From Gramella jeungdoensis (GTDB lineage: Bacteria > Bacteroidota > Bacteroidia > Flavobacteriales > Flavobacteriaceae), in the NCBI RefSeq assembly GCF_023805255.1, contig NZ_JAMSCK010000003.1, positions 1-64,000 on the forward strand: 64,000 nucleotides of DNA, in the 5' to 3' direction. Positions within the stretch are counted from its first letter, which is position 1, and each line of letters starts with the position of its first letter. Both the position numbers and the translations under genes were made by a program. The notes beneath the pieces were generated by a model, which worked only from the letters and a program-made list of their open reading frames with translations, was not told the origin of the DNA and did no database searches. Positions 42,233 to 51,705 of the stretch are shown here, in pieces.

Positions 42233-43645
42233 TTAATTATAACTTCTCGGGCCTAAAAATGTAGTTGTTGTAGTCTCTATAAGCTTATCGCCACTGTAAA
42301 CCGCAACCTCCACCTTGTCTTTTTCATCTTTTAGTCCCGACCTGTTTATTTCTATAAAAAGAGTTCCTTCAGCCAATCCGTTCCCTGGAACATGAATCCC
42401 GTGATCTTTTACAGTATGGATCTCACCCTTATGAGAAATAAGCATAAAGCTAACCTCGTCATAATCCTGAGTGGTCTTATTGATTAGCTTATAGGTATAC
42501 ACATTACTAATAATATTATTTTCCTTATGTTCATATAACTGCCCAGGTAACCTTAGTATATTTGCTTCAACATCACTCCTTAAAAACAACATTCCTGTTA
42601 GTACAGATATCAGAATAAACAATACCACTGAATATCCTTTTAAACGGGGGGTGAATTTGAATTTTGCTTTCTTTTCAATGTTCTCTTCACTCGCGTACCT
42701 AATCAATCCTTTAGGGAGATCTACCGCTTCCATCATCTGGTTACAAGCATCAATACAAGCGGTACAGTTCACGCATTCCAGCTGAGTTCCGTTTCTTATA
42801 TCAATACCTGTAGGACAAACCTGGACGCACTGAAAGCAATCAATACAATCTCCTTTCCCGCTGGCTGCCCTATCTTCGTTCTTTTTGAATTTGGCTCTAC
42901 CCCTTTCTTTCTCTCCCCTTTTGTGATCGTAAGCGACTACAATGGATTTATTATCAAGCAGAACTCCCTGAAGCCTACCATAAGGACAGGCGATGATACA
43001 AACCTGTTCACGGAACCAGGCAAAAACAAAATAGAATACACCGGTAAAGATGAGCAGGGAAAAAAAAGTGCTTAAATGGGCTACAGGCCCTTCTTCAATA
43101 TATAAAAGCAACCGATCTGCACTTATCAGATATGCAAGGAACACATTGGCTATCGCAAAAGAGATAAAAAAGAAAACACTCCATTTTAAAGTTTTCTTCC
43201 TGATCTTTTCCGCATTCCAGGGCTGTTTGTTCAGCCTTATCTGTTTCCCCCGATCTCCTTCAATCCAGTATTCCACCCTTCTGAAAACCATTTCCATAAA
43301 AATGGTCTGCGGGCAGATCCATCCACAGAAGATCCTTCCGAAGGCGACTGTAAAAAGCAAAATAAAAACAACCCCAATAAGCATGATTATCACGAAGAGA
43401 TAGAAATCCTGAGGCCAGAAGGTAGCTCCAAAAATACTGAATCTCCTTTCCAGAACATTGAACATAATGAACTGGTTACCGTCTATTTTTACAAAGGGTG
43501 AGATGAAAAGAAAGGATAGCAGAACATAACTTACATATTTACGGTATTCATAAAGTTTTCCTGAAGGCTTCTTGGGATATACCCAGGATCGTTTGCCTTC
43601 TTTGGTTACGGTACCTATGCTATCTCTAAATCTTTCGTTCTCCAC
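42233..43645 (-). CDS. ccoG: Cytochrome c oxidase accessory protein CcoG
   Basis: 470 residues from a GTG start. Membrane-bound polyferredoxin: about five helices (with a CGWICPQ turn near residue 115 and ACPYGRLQG near 220), then two [4Fe-4S] motifs in CIDCFQCVQVCP and CVNCTACIDAC, and a C-terminal Ig-like periplasmic domain (FixG_C). CcoG acts as a cupric reductase supplying Cu(I) to the oxidase. It follows ccoP with a 20-base gap. Confidence 0.95.
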   Translation of the reverse strand: MENERFRDSIGTVTKEGKRSWVYPKKPSGKLYEYRKYVSYVLLSFLFISPFVKIDGNQFIMFNVLERRFSIFGATFWPQDFYLFVIIMLIGVVFILLFTVAFGRIFCGWICPQTIFMEMVFRRVEYWIEGDRGKQIRLNKQPWNAEKIRKKTLKWSVFFFISFAIANVFLAYLISADRLLLYIEEGPVAHLSTFFSLLIFTGVFYFVFAWFREQVCIIACPYGRLQGVLLDNKSIVVAYDHKRGEKERGRAKFKKNEDRAASGKGDCIDCFQCVQVCPTGIDIRNGTQLECVNCTACIDACNQMMEAVDLPKGLIRYASEENIEKKAKFKFTPRLKGYSVVLFILISVLTGMLFLRSDVEANILRLPGQLYEHKENNIISNVYTYKLINKTTQDYDEVSFMLISHKGEIHTVKDHGIHVPGNGLAEGTLFIEINRSGLKDEKDKVEVAVYSGDKLIETTTTTFLGPRSYN

Positions 43646-43665
43646 CTTTTCAGTCTTTCTTTTAT

Positions 43666-44625
43666 TTATTCTTCAGTGTCCTCGTAATCCATCTGAATTT
43701 CTACCGAAGCTGAATCGGGTTTGGTGACCTCAACTTCATCTACCGGGGCATCTGGATCCACCCATAATTCACCCTCCGGTTCTTTAGCATCGGCCGGAGT
43801 GGTCCCGTGCAGACTCAATACATAACTAGCTACCTGTGCGATCTCATCTGGTTTCAGATCGGTTTTCCAGGAAACCATTCCTTTACCGGCACGACCTCCT
43901 TCAGAGATGGTATTAAATACATTCTTGATTCCTCCACCGAGAATCCAGTAAGAATCGGTAAGGTTAGGGCCAATTCCTCCTCCCCCATCAATCTTATGGC
44001 ATGCGGCACAATTCCCTTCAAAGATTGCTTTCCCGCCGTTTAAATCTTCTTCACCTGTAAGCAGTTCAACGGTATTTGCGTCAATAAGACCTTTTGCAGT
44101 CTTTTTATATTCTTCCACGGCAGCTTTAGCTTCAGCCACTTCCATCAAATATTCTTCTTTCTGGGTGGTTCCATCAAAAATGTGATACCAGGCAAGATAT
44201 ATTCCGGCAAAAATGATACTTGCGTAAAAACCGTATAACCACCATGGAGGAAGATTGTTATCAAGCTCCCTGATTCCGTCATAATTATGATCCAGAATGA
44301 TCTCTTCTTCCTTTTCAAGAGGCTTCTTATCCACCATTTTTTCATAGGTCTTTCTCCACCATGACTTTTCTGCCTTTTTGCCCGCCATCGCCGCATCATA
44401 CCTTTCCTTAGCTTCAGGCTTCAGAGAATGATATAATGTTCTTTCCAGTGCTGCAATTGAAACTTCTATGGCAAAACCGATGATTATCACCACGGCAAGA
44501 ATTAGCCATAAAATCGGATAAGCTTCAAAACTCGTTTTATCTCCTGTCTCAAGCGTAACTTCGGCGATAACAATCGCGAGAATGGTGAGACCCAGGATTC
44601 TTAATGCTGAAAAAACTCTCTTCAT
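43666..44625 (-). CDS. ccoP: cbb3 oxidase cytochrome c subunit CcoP, single-haem form
   Basis: 319 residues. Two N-terminal hydrophobic segments, the FixP_N segment DNNLPPWWLYGFY with its membrane helix (about 125-150), then one cytochrome c domain with CAACH near residue 205 and a Met ligand in KGMVSWK. The usual proteobacterial CcoP has two CxxCH haem sites; only one is found here. The C-terminal 40 residues are acidic. Electrons go from this haem to the CcoO haem. Confidence 0.92.
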   Translation of the reverse strand: MKRVFSALRILGLTILAIVIAEVTLETGDKTSFEAYPILWLILAVVIIIGFAIEVSIAALERTLYHSLKPEAKERYDAAMAGKKAEKSWWRKTYEKMVDKKPLEKEEEIILDHNYDGIRELDNNLPPWWLYGFYASIIFAGIYLAWYHIFDGTTQKEEYLMEVAEAKAAVEEYKKTAKGLIDANTVELLTGEEDLNGGKAIFEGNCAACHKIDGGGGIGPNLTDSYWILGGGIKNVFNTISEGGRAGKGMVSWKTDLKPDEIAQVASYVLSLHGTTPADAKEPEGELWVDPDAPVDEVEVTKPDSASVEIQMDYEDTEE

Positions 44626-44627
44626 GA

Positions 44628-44834
44628 TTAGTCTGTTTTTTGGTTGTTATGACCTTCCTGATCATTATTCAATTCTAAAGGCAGGTTGCTTACATCTCTG
44701 ATATATTCTTTTCTTGCAGTGAACACCCACCAGAATAAAGCGGTAAAAAAGAAGAAGAAGATGAGCAGGGAGATGATGGGGTATATCTCAACCCCATCTA
44801 TACTTTCCAAGGGACCTTTTACAAATTTCAACAT
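44628..44834 (-). CDS. ccoQ: cbb3 oxidase subunit CcoQ
   Basis: 68 residues with one membrane helix (about 20-42, LLIFFFFFTALFWWVFTAR), then the short basic-to-acidic tail usual for CcoQ/FixQ. It lies between ccoNO and ccoP, two bases from the ccoP start. It stabilises the oxidase complex. Confidence 0.85.
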   Translation of the reverse strand: MLKFVKGPLESIDGVEIYPIISLLIFFFFFTALFWWVFTARKEYIRDVSNLPLELNNDQEGHNNQKTD

Positions 44835-44846
44835 GGTCGTATGGTT

Positions 44847-47042
44847 TTAATTATTTGTAACTTGTTCTAAATCTTCGGCCTTGATATCTGTACCAAGCCT
44901 TTGCAGATATGCGATAAGAGCTACAATCTCCCGATCACGCATTTCTGTGAATTCCAGTCCGTTTTCTTCGGCATATTTTTTATCAGCTTCATAGCTAGCC
45001 ACAAAATCGGGATCTGAATAAAGGTTCTGTTCGATCTGAGTTCCCTGCTCGTCCATCCACTCCTGCGCCCTGGCGATCTCTTCATCGGTATAAGGAACTC
45101 CGAGTGTTTGCATGGCCCGCATCTTATCTTCAGTCTGAGATTTATCCAGTTCATCGGTCACTAACCATTTATAGGATGGCATTATAGAACCCGAAGAAGT
45201 ACTTTGCGGGTCATACATGTGATTAAGATGCCAGTTATCGGAATATTTCTGGCCTATCCTGTGAAGATCGGGTCCTGTTCTTTTACTACCCCAGAGGAAA
45301 GGATGATCATAGCGATATTCTCCAGCCTTGGAATATTCCCCATAGCGTTCAACCTCACTCCTAAAAGGCCTTATCATTTGAGAGTGACAGGAAACGCAGC
45401 CTTCACGAATATATATATCCCTACCTTCAAGTTCCAGAGGTGTGTAAGGTTTCACACTGGATATAACCGGCACATATTCATCAACCATCAGGGATGGGAT
45501 GATCTGTACCATTCCTCCTATAAGGATCGCAATGGTCGCAAAAATGGTCAGCTTTACAGGTCTTCTTTCCAGCCAGCTATGATATGCCTCTCCAGCTGTT
45601 CTCTTTTTGGTTACTGGTTGTAACGCAGCTGCTTCAGCAAGCTCATCCTCCACTTTACTTCCCTGGCGCGCTGTTTTAACAATGTTATAAAGCATTACAA
45701 AAGCTCCAAGGATATAAAGACTTCCTCCAATCGCACGCATCCAGTACATTGGGATGATCTCAGAAACTGTTTCAAGGAAGTTACCGTAAGTCAATGTTCC
45801 ATCAGGATTAAATTGTTTCCACATTGAGGCTTGAACGAATCCAGCAACATACATTGGCAACGCATAAATAATAATCCCAAGGGTCCCTATCCAGAAGTGA
45901 GTATTGGCAAGTTTTACTGACCAGAGTTTGGTTTTGAAAAGCTTAGGCACAAGCCAGTAGACCATTCCGAAAGTCAGGAATCCGTTCCAGGCAAGAGCTC
46001 CAACGTGAACGTGAGCAATAATCCAGTCACTAAAGTGCGCAATGGCATTCACATTTTTCAGTGAAAGCATTGGTCCTTCAAAGGTTGCCATCCCGTAACC
46101 GGTGATCGCAACGACCATGAACTTAAGTACAGGATCTACCCTTACCTTATCCCAGGCTCCACGCAGGGTTAAAAGTCCGTTGATCATTCCTCCCCATGAT
46201 GGAAAAAGAAGCATTACAGAAAAAGCGACACCAAGGTTCTGGGCCCAGTCTGGTAAAGCCGTATATAACAAATGGTGTGGCCCCGCCCAGATATAGATAA
46301 AGATGAGTGACCAGAAGTGAATAATTGAAAGCCTGTAAGAATAAACAGGGCGGTTCGCCGCTTTCGGAACAAAGTAATACATAAGTCCCAGGAAAGGCGT
46401 GGTCAAAAAGAACGCAACTGCATTATGGCCGTACCACCACTGCACCAGTGCATCCTGTACCCCTGAATAAAAGGAATAACTTTTAAGAGCGCTTACAGGA
46501 ATTTCTATATTATTAAAAATATGAAGTACCGCAACCGTTACGAATGTAGCCAGGTAGAACCAGATCGCAACATACAGATGCCGCTGCCTTCTTTTGATCA
46601 TGGTACCGATAAGGTTGGCACCAAAAGCTACCCAGATAATCGCGATGGCAATATCAAATGGCCATTCCAGCTCGGCATACTCCTTTGAAGAGGTAAAACC
46701 CATTGGCAGGGTGATCGCTGCCCCAACAATGATGAGCTGCCAACCCCAGAAGTTGATGTTACTAAGCGCATCACTCCACATCCTGGCTTTAAGCAAACGC
46801 TGGGTGGAGTAATAAACTCCGGCGAAAATAGCATTCCCCACAAATGCGAAAATCACCGCATTGGTATGCAGCGGTCTTAGCCTACCAAAGCTAAGCCAGG
46901 AGATACCCTCGGTAACATTCGGGAAAATGAACATAAAGGCGAGCAGCAATCCAACGCTCATGCCGATAATGCCCCAAAACATGGTGGCAATAATAAATTT
47001 CTTTACGATCTTATTATCGTAATAAAATTGCTGTACTTCCAT
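44847..47042 (-). CDS. ccoNO: Fused cbb3 oxidase subunits I and II (CcoN-CcoO)
   Basis: 731 residues. Residues 1-480 are CcoN: twelve helices with haem and CuB ligands (RPLHTNAV, WWYGHNAVAFF, HFW, AGPHHLLY, HVHVGALAWNG). A linker and one helix (about 495-520) join it to CcoO, with the mono-haem site GCVSCHSQM near residue 560 and the family's RPFRSEVERYG and MPSYKWL segments. The fusion is a single frame without a stop. Fused CcoNO is known in Bacteroidota. It reduces O2 with high affinity in the inner membrane. Confidence 0.97.
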   Translation of the reverse strand: MEVQQFYYDNKIVKKFIIATMFWGIIGMSVGLLLAFMFIFPNVTEGISWLSFGRLRPLHTNAVIFAFVGNAIFAGVYYSTQRLLKARMWSDALSNINFWGWQLIIVGAAITLPMGFTSSKEYAELEWPFDIAIAIIWVAFGANLIGTMIKRRQRHLYVAIWFYLATFVTVAVLHIFNNIEIPVSALKSYSFYSGVQDALVQWWYGHNAVAFFLTTPFLGLMYYFVPKAANRPVYSYRLSIIHFWSLIFIYIWAGPHHLLYTALPDWAQNLGVAFSVMLLFPSWGGMINGLLTLRGAWDKVRVDPVLKFMVVAITGYGMATFEGPMLSLKNVNAIAHFSDWIIAHVHVGALAWNGFLTFGMVYWLVPKLFKTKLWSVKLANTHFWIGTLGIIIYALPMYVAGFVQASMWKQFNPDGTLTYGNFLETVSEIIPMYWMRAIGGSLYILGAFVMLYNIVKTARQGSKVEDELAEAAALQPVTKKRTAGEAYHSWLERRPVKLTIFATIAILIGGMVQIIPSLMVDEYVPVISSVKPYTPLELEGRDIYIREGCVSCHSQMIRPFRSEVERYGEYSKAGEYRYDHPFLWGSKRTGPDLHRIGQKYSDNWHLNHMYDPQSTSSGSIMPSYKWLVTDELDKSQTEDKMRAMQTLGVPYTDEEIARAQEWMDEQGTQIEQNLYSDPDFVASYEADKKYAEENGLEFTEMRDREIVALIAYLQRLGTDIKAEDLEQVTNN

Positions 47043-47044
47043 AA

Positions 47045-47239
47045 TTAATTTGATTTCTCTTTATTGACAGGTTGATTTTTTTCGGGATCATTTTTGATAA
47101 GTTCATCATCGAAGAGCATCCTAACAGAAGGTGTGTAAACGTCATCATACTGTCCCTCTTTCACAGAGACAATAAAGGCAACAAAAAAAATAAGGGCTAC
47201 AACAACGCTGATTGCCAGTAACATATAGATAATGCTCAT
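47045..47239 (-). CDS. ccoS: cbb3 oxidase maturation protein CcoS
   Basis: 64 residues: one membrane helix (about 4-27), then the conserved GQYDD segment (about 29-33) and a polar tail. CcoS is needed for cofactor insertion into CcoN. It is the first gene of the structural operon, two bases before ccoNO, and has the TGAC-N4-GTCA operator upstream. Confidence 0.93.
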   Translation of the reverse strand: MSIIYMLLAISVVVALIFFVAFIVSVKEGQYDDVYTPSVRMLFDDELIKNDPEKNQPVNKEKSN

Positions 47240-47257
47240 GCTATTTGAATATGGATG

Positions 47258-47300
47258 TAAAAATATCCTGAGAGTGATGGCTAAAAAATGACAATCGTCA
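47258..47300 (-). promoter_or_regulatory. CRP/FNR-type operator and -7 element of ccoSNOQP
   Basis: Operator TGAC-AATC-GTCA at 47289-47300. Read on the minus strand, TATTTTTA (47265 down to 47258) begins at the 24th base after it, in place of TAnnTTTG. The ccoS start codon follows 18 bases later. One of five promoters in this window with the same spacing. Confidence 0.75.
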
Positions 47301-47312
47301 GCTTTGCCTTTT

Positions 47313-49742
47313 TTAGTTCTTTAATCTTTTTCCCAGGATCTGTGTAGCCAGAGTAGTGAATCCAACTATGCTAATGGAACTCAAAGGCATAAGGATCGCT
47401 GCAACTACAGGCATAAGATTACCAGAAACAGCAAAACCAAGACCTATCAGGTTATAACAAAGGGAAAGGATGAAACTCCATTTTATTACTGAAATGGCCT
47501 TTGAAGAGAGCCCAAAAAAGTCATGGATCTTTCCAAATTTTCTTGCGTCCAGGATACCATCGCAGGCAGGGGAAAACACATTGATATCTTCTGAGATCAC
47601 TATCCCCACATCGCTTTGGGCAAGAGCCCCGGCATCGTTTAAACCATCACCTACCATCATCACTTTTCTATTCTGATTTTGCAGGTCTTTTATGAACTGA
47701 AGTTTATCTCCCGGCCTCTGATTAAAGAACATTCTCGTGCCTCGGGGTAGTATCTGCTCCAGCTTTTCTCTTTCGCCATCATTGTCTCCCGAAAGAATGA
47801 TTAGTTCTTTATCTCCAGCCAGGCTGTTGAACAGACTGGACAGGTGTTCCCTGTATGAGTTATGAAAAGTAAAACATCCCTTATACTGCTCATTTGAACT
47901 GATATGAACTGAGGTCTTTTCAAGTTCTTCCGGCTGTGCGAAAAAAGAAGCATTGGCGACATTTTTCTTTACAAAAGCTGCCGATCCTATTTTTAAAGAC
48001 AGGTCTTTAGAAGAGGTTTCAAGTCCCTGCCCTACATATTCATTAAAGACCTCGGGAGTTGAAATATTGTTCTTCTGAAGTACCCTGTATAAAGCCCGGC
48101 TTAATGGATGATTAGAAGCCCTTAAGCTACCGGATAACAACTCCTTCTCTTCTTCGGTAAGCTCTATACCTTCATATTTTATATTATCACGTTTATTGCT
48201 TGTAATGGTACCGGTTTTATCAAAGACCACGGTATCTATTTTCGCAGTTTGCTCAATAACAGTAGTGTCTTTTAAATAAAGATGATACCTGCCAAAAATC
48301 CTTAATAGATTTCCCAAAGTAAAAGGAGCCGCAAGGGCAATAGCACAGGGGCAGGCAATGATCAGCACCGCTGTAAAAACATTCCATGCTTTGGCCGGTT
48401 CATAATACATCCAGAAGATAGCTGAAATAAAGGCTATACTTAAAACCCCAAATGTGAATCTCTTGCTTATCTGGTTAGTCAGAGTTTGAAACGCACTGCT
48501 TTTATCTTTACTGAATACCTCATCACTCCATAATTCGGTAAGATAACTCTGCTGTACAGGTTTTAAAGCTTCTACTTCAATTATGCTTCCCTGCTGTCTC
48601 CCTCCGGCATAAAGCCGATCGCCCCTTTTCCTTTTCACAGGTTCGGCTTCTCCGGTGACGAAACTATAATCTATCTTCGCATCTCCTTTGATAAGAATTG
48701 CATCCATAGGAATAAGCTCCTCATTCCTGATGATCACCCTGTCTCCTTTCTGAATTTTATAAACCGGAACCTGCTCTTCCTTTTGCTGACCCGTTTCTGA
48801 AAATATACGAGTAACGGCAATTGGAAAATAAGATTTATAATCCCTTTCAAATGAAAGGAATGAATAGGTCTTTTGCTGAAAGAATTTCCCTAATAAGAGA
48901 AAGAATACGAGTCCACTGAGACTGTCAAAAAACCCCGTCCCGGTATCCGTAATAATTTCAGCGGTACTTCTAAGAAACAGCACGGCAATTCCCAGGGCGA
49001 TAGGCACATCAATGTTCAGGATCCCCGATCTAAGACCCTTGTAAGCCGAAATAAAATAATCCTTTCCGGAATAAAAGACCACAGGCAGAGAAAAGCTGAA
49101 CATCAGCCATCTGAAAATATGCTTGAACTGATCCAGCCAGAATTCGTTGATCTCAAAATATTCAGGAAATGAAAGGAACATGATATTTCCAAAAGCAAAT
49201 CCGGCAACCCCCAGTTTGTATATAAGGCTACGATCAATTCCCTTCTTTTCGCCTTCGAAATTTTCAAGGGAAATATTGGGTTCATAACCTATTCTTGCCA
49301 GTAAAAGAACAAGCTCTTTCAAACTTAGATCTTTTGAAGAAAAACTAATCCTCAGTTTCTTTTTGGGAAAATCTACCTGGGAACTTTTAACTGCATTATG
49401 CAATTTCTTCAGATTCTCCAAGATCCAGATACAGGAACTACAATGAATGGCTGGAATAACAAATGAAACTATCTGGCTGTCGCCATGATCAAACTCTAGT
49501 AGTTTTTCAATAATTTCGGGGTTTTCCAGAAAATCATATTTCCCCTCCCTGATCTTCGGAGATATTCCCGGAGCTTTTTCCAGGTCATAATAATAAGAAA
49601 GGTCATTGGAATTAAGGATCTCGAATACCGTTTTACATCCGGTACAGCAGAATGATTTTTCAGAATAATTGATTGGGCCGTCAACACATTCCTCCCCACA
49701 ATGAAAGCAATTTATCTTTTCCATTCCCAAGGTCATTTGCAT
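47313..49742 (-). CDS. ccoI: Copper-translocating P-type ATPase CcoI
   Basis: 809 residues. N-terminal Cys-rich segment (CFHCGEEC..., CCTGCKTVF), one HMA domain with CSSC (about 107-110), eight membrane helices with the ion-channel motif CPC in IACPCAIALAA, phosphorylation loop DKTGTIT and hinge GDGLNDAGAL. This is the CtpA/CcoI branch, which exports Cu for oxidase assembly. It overlaps the upstream usp gene by 10 bases, so the two are one operon, separate from ccoSNOQP and with its own operator. Confidence 0.95.
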   Translation of the reverse strand: MQMTLGMEKINCFHCGEECVDGPINYSEKSFCCTGCKTVFEILNSNDLSYYYDLEKAPGISPKIREGKYDFLENPEIIEKLLEFDHGDSQIVSFVIPAIHCSSCIWILENLKKLHNAVKSSQVDFPKKKLRISFSSKDLSLKELVLLLARIGYEPNISLENFEGEKKGIDRSLIYKLGVAGFAFGNIMFLSFPEYFEINEFWLDQFKHIFRWLMFSFSLPVVFYSGKDYFISAYKGLRSGILNIDVPIALGIAVLFLRSTAEIITDTGTGFFDSLSGLVFFLLLGKFFQQKTYSFLSFERDYKSYFPIAVTRIFSETGQQKEEQVPVYKIQKGDRVIIRNEELIPMDAILIKGDAKIDYSFVTGEAEPVKRKRGDRLYAGGRQQGSIIEVEALKPVQQSYLTELWSDEVFSKDKSSAFQTLTNQISKRFTFGVLSIAFISAIFWMYYEPAKAWNVFTAVLIIACPCAIALAAPFTLGNLLRIFGRYHLYLKDTTVIEQTAKIDTVVFDKTGTITSNKRDNIKYEGIELTEEEKELLSGSLRASNHPLSRALYRVLQKNNISTPEVFNEYVGQGLETSSKDLSLKIGSAAFVKKNVANASFFAQPEELEKTSVHISSNEQYKGCFTFHNSYREHLSSLFNSLAGDKELIILSGDNDGEREKLEQILPRGTRMFFNQRPGDKLQFIKDLQNQNRKVMMVGDGLNDAGALAQSDVGIVISEDINVFSPACDGILDARKFGKIHDFFGLSSKAISVIKWSFILSLCYNLIGLGFAVSGNLMPVVAAILMPLSSISIVGFTTLATQILGKRLKN

Positions 49743-50548
49743 TCATGAATAACCAGTATAGGTAATGAATTGCTCAGGGTTGACAACAAACCATAACGTG
49801 CATGGAGAAAATGATCACATACGCTCAGGTTCTTCCCAATAATAACGATCATATCAAACCTTCCCTGGATCTCCTTTAGCAAATCTTCACTAAAGATCTG
49901 CGATTCACCCATTTTTACATACCTGGTCTTTGCTTTACCATTAACCTTGGCAAGTTTTGGCCAGGCAAATTCATTTGTTGTGCTTTCATGGTGGTCTTCA
50001 TCCAACTCAATGACCGTAAGTCGGCCCTGATTTATAAAATCGGCCTGTTCAAGTTGACTGAAGACCTTCTCACGGGAGATCACCGAATAGTCAACGGGGA
50101 GAACAAACTTCTCAGCTTCAGCATAGCTACTATCACCGGGAACAGCCATAATATTACACCTTATTTTGCGTATCACCTCATAGGCGTGATCTCCAAGAAT
50201 AGGGTGATGGTGTACAGCCTGACTGGCCGCACCAATAAAAATAAGGTCTATCTTTTTCTCGGTTAGGGCTTTTCTAACAGCATTAATAAGGTTATCTGAA
50301 GATAATATAGTATTGAAGCTGTGTTCAGGATTTTTTGTGTAATTCTCCAAATCACGAACACTCTTCTGAAGTTTTTCCAGTGTAGAAACAAGTTCATTTT
50401 CCAGAGTTCTGCTGGCCGATTTACTAAAGTTAAAATCGTGAATATTTAGAATAAAAAAGTTTGCCGGGATCTTCTGAAGAAAATCAACAGCATAACGGCC
50501 TGCATTATCAGAAACCTCCGAAAAATCGGTAAGGATTAAAACATTCAT
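49733..50548 (-). CDS. Universal stress protein (UspA family), upstream of ccoI
   Basis: 271 residues, two Usp domains in tandem; the first (1-140) is complete, with the start VLILTDFSE and a loosely kept nucleotide loop (GAASQAVHHHPILG), the second is more divergent. It overlaps ccoI by 10 bases. Usp proteins bind ATP and help cells through oxygen or energy limitation. Placement in a cco operon and its low-oxygen-type operator fit such a role; the specific function is unknown. Confidence 0.85.
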   Translation of the reverse strand: MNVLILTDFSEVSDNAGRYAVDFLQKIPANFFILNIHDFNFSKSASRTLENELVSTLEKLQKSVRDLENYTKNPEHSFNTILSSDNLINAVRKALTEKKIDLIFIGAASQAVHHHPILGDHAYEVIRKIRCNIMAVPGDSSYAEAEKFVLPVDYSVISREKVFSQLEQADFINQGRLTVIELDEDHHESTTNEFAWPKLAKVNGKAKTRYVKMGESQIFSEDLLKEIQGRFDMIVIIGKNLSVCDHFLHARYGLLSTLSNSLPILVIHECK

Positions 50549-50568
50549 AGGTCATCACTTATCAAGAG

Positions 50569-50611
50569 CGAAATTAAGTGAAGCCTGCAACCGGAAAAAT
50601 GACAAAAGTCA
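50569..50611 (-). promoter_or_regulatory. CRP/FNR-type operator and -7 element of usp-ccoI
   Basis: Operator TGAC-AAAA-GTCA at 50600-50611. On the minus strand TAATTTCG (50576 down to 50569) begins at the 24th base after it, one mismatch from TAnnTTTG. The usp start codon follows 20 bases later. Confidence 0.75.
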
Positions 50612-50642
50612 GTTCTTCCCGTTTAAATGAATTTTGGGTGAT

Positions 50643-51689
50643 TTAACTTATACTTTTTAATGCCTCTGAATCAACAAGTTTGATATTACGCCCTTCAATT
50701 TCTATAAGGCCCTCTTTTTTAAATTCAGAAAGGGTTCTAATAAGACTTTCTGGTGCCATACCCGCTACACCGGCAAGATCGGCCCTTGAAATACGGATAC
50801 TTTTAAGAGGATGTTTTTTGATTCTTTCGGCAAAAAGAAGAATGGTATTTGCCGTTTTTTTACGAACAGAGCCATAGGCCATATCCATAAGCTGTCTTTT
50901 CAATTCTGAAAGGTTATTATTCAAAACCTCAACAAGCTGAAGCGTAATACGGGGGTTACGGGCAAGGATTTTATGGAACTCTTCGCGAGAAACCACATAC
51001 AATTGGGTGTCTTCCATCGCGGTGGCATAATCTTCATAAGCCGACTGTGGGTCGTTGGCATGATTTCCGAAGAAATCGTCATCCTTATAAAGCTCGGTGA
51101 TTAGCTCCTTTCCCTGGTTATCCATTCTATGAGCTTTCACCACTCCCCTTTTTACAAGGTAGAAGAAATTAGACTTTTTACCTTTTTCATAAATGGTATC
51201 TCCCTTCTTGAATTCTTCCAGTGGATAATCTTTAAAAAGTTCTCTTAGATCCTCAAGGTCTTTAAGGTCTCCCTCTTTGGTTTGTGAAACTGCATTTTTC
51301 TTCTGATGAGATTTCAGAATTTCAACTTTTGCCAGGCGACTTTCAATAGCGCTAAGAAGATCTTCTTCTTCAAATGGCTTGGTAAGATAATCATCAGCTC
51401 CAAGGTCCATCCCTTTCCTAATATCCTTATGTTCAGTTTTGGCTGATAGGAATATAAACGGAATATTCAGGGTCTCTGGATTCTTACTTAATCCCTGCAG
51501 CACACCATAACCGTCCACTTCGGGCATCATGATATCACAGACTATAATATCAGGAAGATTTTGTTTTGCTTTTTCAATTCCGTTCTTACCGTTAGAAGCG
51601 GTAACGACCTCATAACCCGATAATTCCAATAATTCAGCGGTATTTTCGCGAACCGTCACATCGTCTTCAATAAGCAATACTTTCTTCAT
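50643..51689 (-). CDS. Response regulator: receiver plus CRP/FNR-type sensor and DNA-binding domains
   Basis: 348 residues. Receiver domain 1-120 with acidic pair Glu8-Asp9/Asp10, phospho-acceptor Asp52 (CDIMMPEVDG) and Lys in LTKPF. Then a linker, a cyclic-nucleotide-like barrel (about 155-265) and a CRP-type winged helix (about 275-345) with recognition helix APESLIRTLSEF: Glu and Arg are spaced as in FNR/CRP, where they contact TGA half-sites. No Fe-S cysteines are seen, so it is controlled by phosphorylation. It is 16 bases downstream of the PAS kinase gene. It works like a fused FixJ-FixK and is the prime candidate for the TGAC-N4-GTCA sites. Confidence 0.92.
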   Translation of the reverse strand: MKKVLLIEDDVTVRENTAELLELSGYEVVTASNGKNGIEKAKQNLPDIIVCDIMMPEVDGYGVLQGLSKNPETLNIPFIFLSAKTEHKDIRKGMDLGADDYLTKPFEEEDLLSAIESRLAKVEILKSHQKKNAVSQTKEGDLKDLEDLRELFKDYPLEEFKKGDTIYEKGKKSNFFYLVKRGVVKAHRMDNQGKELITELYKDDDFFGNHANDPQSAYEDYATAMEDTQLYVVSREEFHKILARNPRITLQLVEVLNNNLSELKRQLMDMAYGSVRKKTANTILLFAERIKKHPLKSIRISRADLAGVAGMAPESLIRTLSEFKKEGLIEIEGRNIKLVDSEALKSIS

Positions 51690-51705
51690 AAGATAGTCTA
51701 ATTAA

